64,000 nt of DNA from Malania oleifera (taxonomy: Eukaryota > Streptophyta > Magnoliopsida > Santalales > Ximeniaceae), in assembly GCF_029873635.1 (NCBI RefSeq), contig NC_080418.1, positions 149,971,748 to 150,035,747 of the forward strand, read 5' to 3'. A model generated the notes under the pieces. The model had not been told where the DNA came from, did not search any database, and saw only the letters and a program-made list of their open reading frames with translations. The position numbers and the translations under genes were made by a program. Every line of letters starts with the position of its first letter. The first letter of the stretch is position 1. This document shows positions 61,701 through 64,000 of the stretch, one piece after another.

Positions 61701-63891
61701 ATGTAAGTTTATAAATTATAACTAATACATAATATTTATTCTTTTTATTGAAATTTGGCTACTCTTTTTCTTCTTCTTCTTTATATGTAATTACTAATTA
61801 AATATTTAGTTTAATTAATGCAAGTTTATAAATTATAACTAATACATAATATTTATTCTTTTTACTGAAATTTAGCTACTATTTTTTAATTTGTAATATT
61901 TAGTTTAATTAATGTGAGTTTATAAATTATAACTAATACATAATATTTATTTATTTTATTGAAATATAGCTACTATTTTTTGATTTGTACTCTTTTCTTT
62001 TGATGTTGAAGTATGTTGAATTGTTGATGCTTTTGGGCTAAATTTTCAATTTTGTAATTGAATTTTTTGGCATTTTAAATTCTAATATTACTAGATATTC
62101 ATATGTTCATGTATCAATTACCCCAAATAGACATTTTACCCCATTTTAATAATTGTGCGCCTCACCTTCATGAGGCGCGCGCCTTCGCCTTGTGCCTCGG
62201 CTTCAAAGACCCTTTGCGCCTCGGCTCACCTCGCGCCTCTTACTACTATGCCTGAAACCTCCTTTTAATGACTTCCCGCTTTCATAATGATCCGTGCTGT
62301 TGGTTTATTTCCACTTGAGAACAAGAACTTGACTTCCAATACGGGTTACCTATTTCCTTTCTCTCACGCATACCAAAATATTCATAGTGAGAATATCTTG
62401 TTACACACATATTATGCTTGTAACTGGCCTTAGTGAACCCACTGCTGACTCTTTTGTTGATTGAGGCATTGCTGAAAGAATTTGGGACTAATTTGAGAAA
62501 ATTGGTTGAGATGGTTAGGCATCCGCAGGGAATGAGTGATATTGCTGTATATGAAGATACTAATAAAAAAAATTCTTTTCAAGTTGCTGGAGGTGCATGA
62601 ATTAGACAATAGGACGGTGGGTTAGCCTTAGACTGAGCACATCACAAGCAAAAATGTGCAGCCAACACAAGTATTTGGGATGAGAGTCTGTTGGGTGAAT
62701 TTATTGAGTTTAGCTATTCCATTCAGCGTGTACAAATTAGTGTTTCTATTTTTAGATATAGGTGGCATCTACATCCAAAGATATTGTTGTCATGAATTGC
62801 AAATATAGCTGCTCTATCCATAAATCTAAGAAAACATGATTACCTTTTCATCTTTTATTTTTCCCTTCTCGCCCCCCACCTTTTTTTTTGGGGTCAAACA
62901 TTGATTGTTTCTTTGGGCTAAAATTGTTAAATTGTCAGTATTGCTGTTAAGTAAATCATTTGCATTTTTTACTGAATGATCAGTTGCTTGGAACTTTATT
63001 GCTTTGATAGTTTGATGTATTGTTAGTTTGTTCTCTTCCTGAGACTTGCAGAATTGAATGATTATCCCTTTGGATCTATAGAAGTTCAAATAATATTCAA
63101 TTTACTGCCCATATATTTTCATCAAAAGAACTTGGTTACTATATTTTTATTCTCTTTTTGCACATTTTTTGGTAGATTCCCTTTTTTTTTTTTTTCCTTT
63201 TTGATTTGTCTGTGTTGAATCCTATATGAGTATGTAGTTGAGGTGAAGTTTTTATTCACCTTTTTTTCCCCTCTAAATCCAGGGCAAGGATAAAACTGCT
63301 GAAGAAAGAAGGATTGCAATCTGCATTTTTGATGATGTTGCAGAACAATGTCGAGAAACAGCTCTGAAGTAAATTTACCTCCTCAGATTTGTCCGTTTCG
63401 ATGCACATTATGATTGTTGACATATGCAATTTTTCTATATATATTGGTGGCAGGTACTACGATATGTATCTTCCTTTCCTATTGGAGGCCTGCAATGATG
63501 AGAATGCGGATGTTCGACAGGTATACACTGACTAGTGATACAGGTTTTGTCAATGAGTTACTTGCAATCTTGTGAGTTATTTAGTTTTTTTTTTTTTTCC
63601 TTTCAGGCAGCTGTATATGGACTTGGCGTGTGCGCTGAGTTTGGTGGTTCTGTGTTCAGACCTCTAGTTGGAGGTATATTCTACTCACACATATCCTGAA
63701 GTCAATTTTTTAAAATGTTGTATTCAAGTAACAGTTTCTAGCAATCTTGTTCAGAGGCACTTTCAAGACTAAATGTTGTGATACGACATCCTAATGCACT
63801 GCAATCGGATAACATAATGGCATATGATAATGCTGTTTCTGCTCTAGGAAAAATATGCGCATTTCATCGTGATAGCATTGATTCAGCGCAG
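48515..63891 (+). CDS. KETCH1: Importin-5 / IMB3 (karyopherin beta), 3' end outside window
   Basis: Nuclear import receptor of the importin-beta family, a superhelix of HEAT repeats that carries cargo through nuclear pores and releases it on RanGTP. The Arabidopsis homologue (IMB3/KETCH1) imports HYL1 and ribosomal proteins. Visible coding segments: 48515-49747, 50281-50484, 51851-51955, 52072-52137, 52219-52383, 52716-52790, 52928-53082, 55041-55176, 55266-55335, 55433-55560, 56158-56214, 59608-59793, 59897-59989, 63283-63368, 63454-63520, 63607-63673, 63755-63891. All junctions are GT-AG and keep the frame, giving 1010 residues. The known plant protein has about 1115, so roughly 105 are missing on the right. 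Residues 1-411 come from one exon. An acidic loop lies near residues 331-353 (EDDPAW..SEDAGE), a second acidic run near 652-667 and a third near 833-859. The start [20 protein letters not shown] matches the plant family start. No stop or shift: the gene looks functional. Confidence 0.95.
50281..50484 (+). CDS. KETCH1: Importin-5 exon 2 (residues 412-479)
   Basis: Begins [14 protein letters not shown] after TTGGTTCAG and contains [20 protein letters not shown], a highly conserved HEAT repeat. Donor GTTAGT. Confidence 0.95.
50485..51850 (+). other. Importin-5 intron 2 with a degenerate direct duplication
   Basis: Segments near 50799-50965 and 51090-51235 share the order GTAAGGT..TTGAAAATGTTT, TGACCAAA.TGGAT, GGAATAGAATAA and AAAAGCT-rich ends. 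Between and after them lie AGCTTTT / AAAAGCT inverted pieces (50956-51012, 51224-51290). It is probably an old non-coding mobile element. A poly-C run is at 51535-51552. Confidence 0.5.
51851..51955 (+). CDS. KETCH1: Importin-5 exon 3 (residues 480-514)
   Basis: [20 protein letters not shown] to LLVLLQ. Acceptor CCTGCAG, donor GTATTT, phase 0 on both sides. Confidence 0.95.
52072..52137 (+). CDS. KETCH1: Importin-5 exon 4 (residues 515-536)
   Basis: [20 protein letters not shown] then SQ; 66 bp, acceptor TTGTTTAG, donor GTATTT. Too short to show as an open frame by itself but exact to the family. Confidence 0.94.
52219..52383 (+). CDS. KETCH1: Importin-5 exon 5 (residues 537-591)
   Basis: [20 protein letters not shown] through [10 protein letters not shown]. 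The preceding intron is only 81 bp and ends GATGAACAG. Donor GTAAAT. Confidence 0.95.
52716..52790 (+). CDS. KETCH1: Importin-5 exon 6 (residues 592-616)
   Basis: [20 protein letters not shown] then SYMLQ; acceptor TATGCAAG, donor GTATGC. Confidence 0.94.
52928..53082 (+). CDS. KETCH1: Importin-5 exon 7 (residues 617-668)
   Basis: [20 protein letters not shown] through an acidic end ([10 protein letters not shown]). Ends in two bases of a split Gly codon; donor GTCTGA is weaker than usual, but the join to exon 8 restores [13 protein letters not shown] as expected. Confidence 0.9.
53083..55040 (+). other. Importin-5 intron 7, no recognised insertion
   Basis: 1958 bp, T-rich. A CT microsatellite lies at 54906-54928. 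No terminal repeats, coding domain or RNA gene was seen. Confidence 0.6.
55041..55176 (+). CDS. KETCH1: Importin-5 exon 8 (residues 668-713)
   Basis: [20 protein letters not shown] through [15 protein letters not shown]; acceptor TTATTGCAG, donor GTTGGA. Follows a 1.96-kb intron. Confidence 0.95.
55266..55335 (+). CDS. KETCH1: Importin-5 exon 9 (residues 714-737)
   Basis: [20 protein letters not shown] then AVS and the first base of a split Ala codon. Acceptor GGCACAG, donor GTGTGA. Confidence 0.94.
55433..55560 (+). CDS. KETCH1: Importin-5 exon 10 (residues 737-779)
   Basis: [20 protein letters not shown] through [15 protein letters not shown]; acceptor TTGTGTAG, donor GTTTTT. Confidence 0.94.
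55631..56095. mobile_element. MITE (hAT-like) in importin-5 intron 10
   Basis: 465 bp, from TAGGGGTGAGCATTCGGTT to ..TTATGATCACCCCTA, imperfect terminal inverted repeats, flanked by the 8-bp duplications TTTTTGGG (55623-55630) and TTTTTGAG (56096-56103). Rich in CGGTTAA / TTAACCG motifs, with an AT-rich middle. Non-coding. The 8-bp duplication fits the hAT group. Confidence 0.82.
56158..56214 (+). CDS. KETCH1: Importin-5 exon 11 (residues 780-798)
   Basis: [19 protein letters not shown], 57 bp; acceptor GATTTGCAG, donor GTTTGT. Lies between an intron with a MITE and the longest intron of the visible gene (3.4 kb). Confidence 0.93.
56503..58080. mobile_element. GGCGC-rich hAT-like non-autonomous element, copy 1 (intron 11)
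   Basis: 1578 bp. Ends CAGAGTAGTTAAAAGCGC and GCGCCTCTGATTACTATG form an imperfect inverted repeat. 8-bp duplications TATTCCAG (56495-56502) and CATTCCAG (58081-58088) flank it. Both ends are rich in GAGGCGC and CGCGCCT. The left part has a 25-35-bp minisatellite around TTCGAACCAGCAGGAGCC (56755-57160), then a CTT tract (57160-57185), then AT-rich filler. Open frames in the minisatellite are repeat artefacts. No transposase. Confidence 0.85.
58460..58590 (+). mobile_element. Short LINE/SINE tail with 18-bp or longer TSD (intron 11)
   Basis: About 131 bp ending in CATATAGCCGACCCCACTTA GTGGGAGTAAGGCTTGG plus (GTT)n, a 3' end I know from plant RTE-type LINEs and derived SINEs. TGTAATTCTACTGGTTTA is repeated exactly at 58442-58459 and 58591-58608. 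The duplication may be longer because the TTG repeats merge with the tail. Too short to code. Confidence 0.75.
59475..59618 (+). repeat. 72-bp tandem duplication over the exon 12 acceptor
   Basis: 59475-59546 and 59547-59618 are nearly identical and both contain a polypyrimidine run, TTTCAG and ATATCTGGACC. The true acceptor is the second (AG at 59606-59607). Using the first (AG at 59534-59535) would add 72 bases containing an in-frame TGA. Confidence 0.93.
59608..59793 (+). CDS. KETCH1: Importin-5 exon 12 (residues 799-860)
   Basis: [20 protein letters not shown] then a basic patch ([13 protein letters not shown]) and a strongly acidic end with [25 protein letters not shown]. Two nearly identical acceptors precede it because of a 72-bp tandem duplication; only the one at 59607 keeps the frame open. 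Confidence 0.93.
59897..59989 (+). CDS. KETCH1: Importin-5 exon 13 (residues 861-891)
   Basis: [20 protein letters not shown] then [11 protein letters not shown]; acceptor ATTCAG, donor GTAAGT. Confidence 0.95.
60590..60860 (+). mobile_element. Decayed LINE (RTE-like) 3' fragment in intron 13
   Basis: Short stretches recall the end of plant LINE ORFs: ..[18 protein letters not shown] near 60640-60700 and [11 protein letters not shown] near 60790-60825, similar to the usual WRKRIHVADPT. Frames are broken throughout. Called on these faint matches only. Confidence 0.4.
61016..62250. mobile_element. GGCGC-rich hAT-like non-autonomous element, copy 2 (intron 13)
   Basis: 1235 bp, same direction as copy 1. 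Ends CATAGTAGTTAAAAGCACGC and CGCGCCTCTTACTACTATG, flanked by CCTGACAG (61008-61015) and CCTGAAAC (62251-62258), 6 of 8 matching. Same plan: GAGGCGC-rich ends, TTCGAACCAGCAGGAGCC minisatellite (61255-61480), CTT tract, then an AT-rich part with a repeated block near 61600-61990 (TTTAATTAATG.AAG..TATAAATTATAACTAATACAT). Confidence 0.85.
62251..63282 (+). other. Rest of importin-5 intron 13, nothing recognised
   Basis: T-rich intron sequence. A short open stretch near 62460-62600 has no motif I recognise. Poly-T runs at 62880-62889 and 63182-63195. Confidence 0.5.
63283..63368 (+). CDS. KETCH1: Importin-5 exon 14 (residues 892-920)
   Basis: [20 protein letters not shown] then EQCRETAL and two bases of a Lys codon. 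Acceptor AATCCAG, donor GTAAAT. Confidence 0.95.
63454..63520 (+). CDS. KETCH1: Importin-5 exon 15 (residues 920-942)
   Basis: [20 protein letters not shown] then RQ; acceptor GGTGGCAG, donor GTATAC. Confidence 0.94.
63607..63673 (+). CDS. KETCH1: Importin-5 exon 16 (residues 943-965)
   Basis: [20 protein letters not shown] then VG and one base of a Glu codon; acceptor CTTTCAG, donor GTATAT. Confidence 0.94.
63755..63891 (+). CDS. KETCH1: Importin-5 exon 17 (residues 965-1010), last in window
   Basis: [20 protein letters not shown] through [14 protein letters not shown]; acceptor TTGTTCAG, donor GTATGT. The intron that follows runs off the window. The final HEAT repeats and stop codon are not present. 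Confidence 0.94.
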
Positions 63892-64000
63892 GTATGTACA
63901 TTTTTTTTGTTTATAATGTTTTTAAATGAATAATGTATTGTTTTAAGAAAGCATTATCCTTCATATACTATACCGATTCCTTGTCACATAAAGAACTTCT

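Overview
This is nuclear DNA from a flowering plant, most likely a woody eudicot. The evidence is GT-AG introns of plant type, chromodomain-bearing Ty3/gypsy and Copia LTR retrotransposons primed by initiator-Met tRNA, plant hAT elements, and one host gene that closely matches plant importin-5 (IMB3/KETCH1). I cannot name the species.

Positions 1-47056 are almost entirely nested LTR retrotransposons. The oldest layer seen on the right is a fragment of a family-D LTR (44509-44982). It was interrupted by a second family-D LTR (40770-44508), which was in turn entered by a Copia element. Only the 3' end of that Copia is in the window: its internal tail is 4941-5061, and its 3' LTR starts at 5062 and ends at 40769. 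This LTR would be about 2.2 kb on its own but is spread over 35.7 kb by later insertions: a solo gypsy LTR (6251-8264), a complete plus-strand gypsy element A1 (8917-28638, target duplication AAAGG) and a complete minus-strand gypsy element A2 (28690-40460). A third gypsy element (A3, minus strand, 1-4940) sits in the Copia internal tail and runs off the left edge. A1 itself carries three solo LTRs (10993-12921, 15716-18216, 24464-26695) and a 4.2-kb hAT transposon (18741-22919). A2 carries one solo LTR (34864-37405). The A3 LTR carries another (2204-3555). Two further solo LTRs lie at 41007-43355 and 45068-47056. Nearly all boundaries were set by 5-bp (LTR) or 8-bp (hAT) target duplications read from the sequence. 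All gag-pol and transposase reading frames contain stops or frameshifts, so nothing here looks able to move by itself.

Positions 47057-48514 are the AT-rich spacer and pyrimidine-rich leader of the only host gene. From 48515 to the right edge is a multi-exon importin-5 gene. Seventeen exons (1010 codons, all phases consistent) are visible, and the last roughly 105 codons lie beyond the window. Its introns 10, 11 and 13 hold a short MITE, two copies of a GGCGC-rich hAT-like element, a LINE/SINE tail with a long target duplication and a decayed LINE fragment. Intron 11 ends in a 72-bp tandem duplication that includes the splice acceptor.

No prokaryotic features, CRISPR arrays, tRNA or rRNA genes were seen. 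The most interesting structure is in the LTRs. Family A has arrays of the palindrome TCGTCGACGA just upstream of the TATA box. A palindromic ACGGTACCGT module and a GCACAACCC module recur in otherwise different LTR families. Families B and C have heat-shock-element-like hairpins. Splice-site-like motifs suggest an intron in the LTR leader. Several LTR pairs lie as close inverted repeats.
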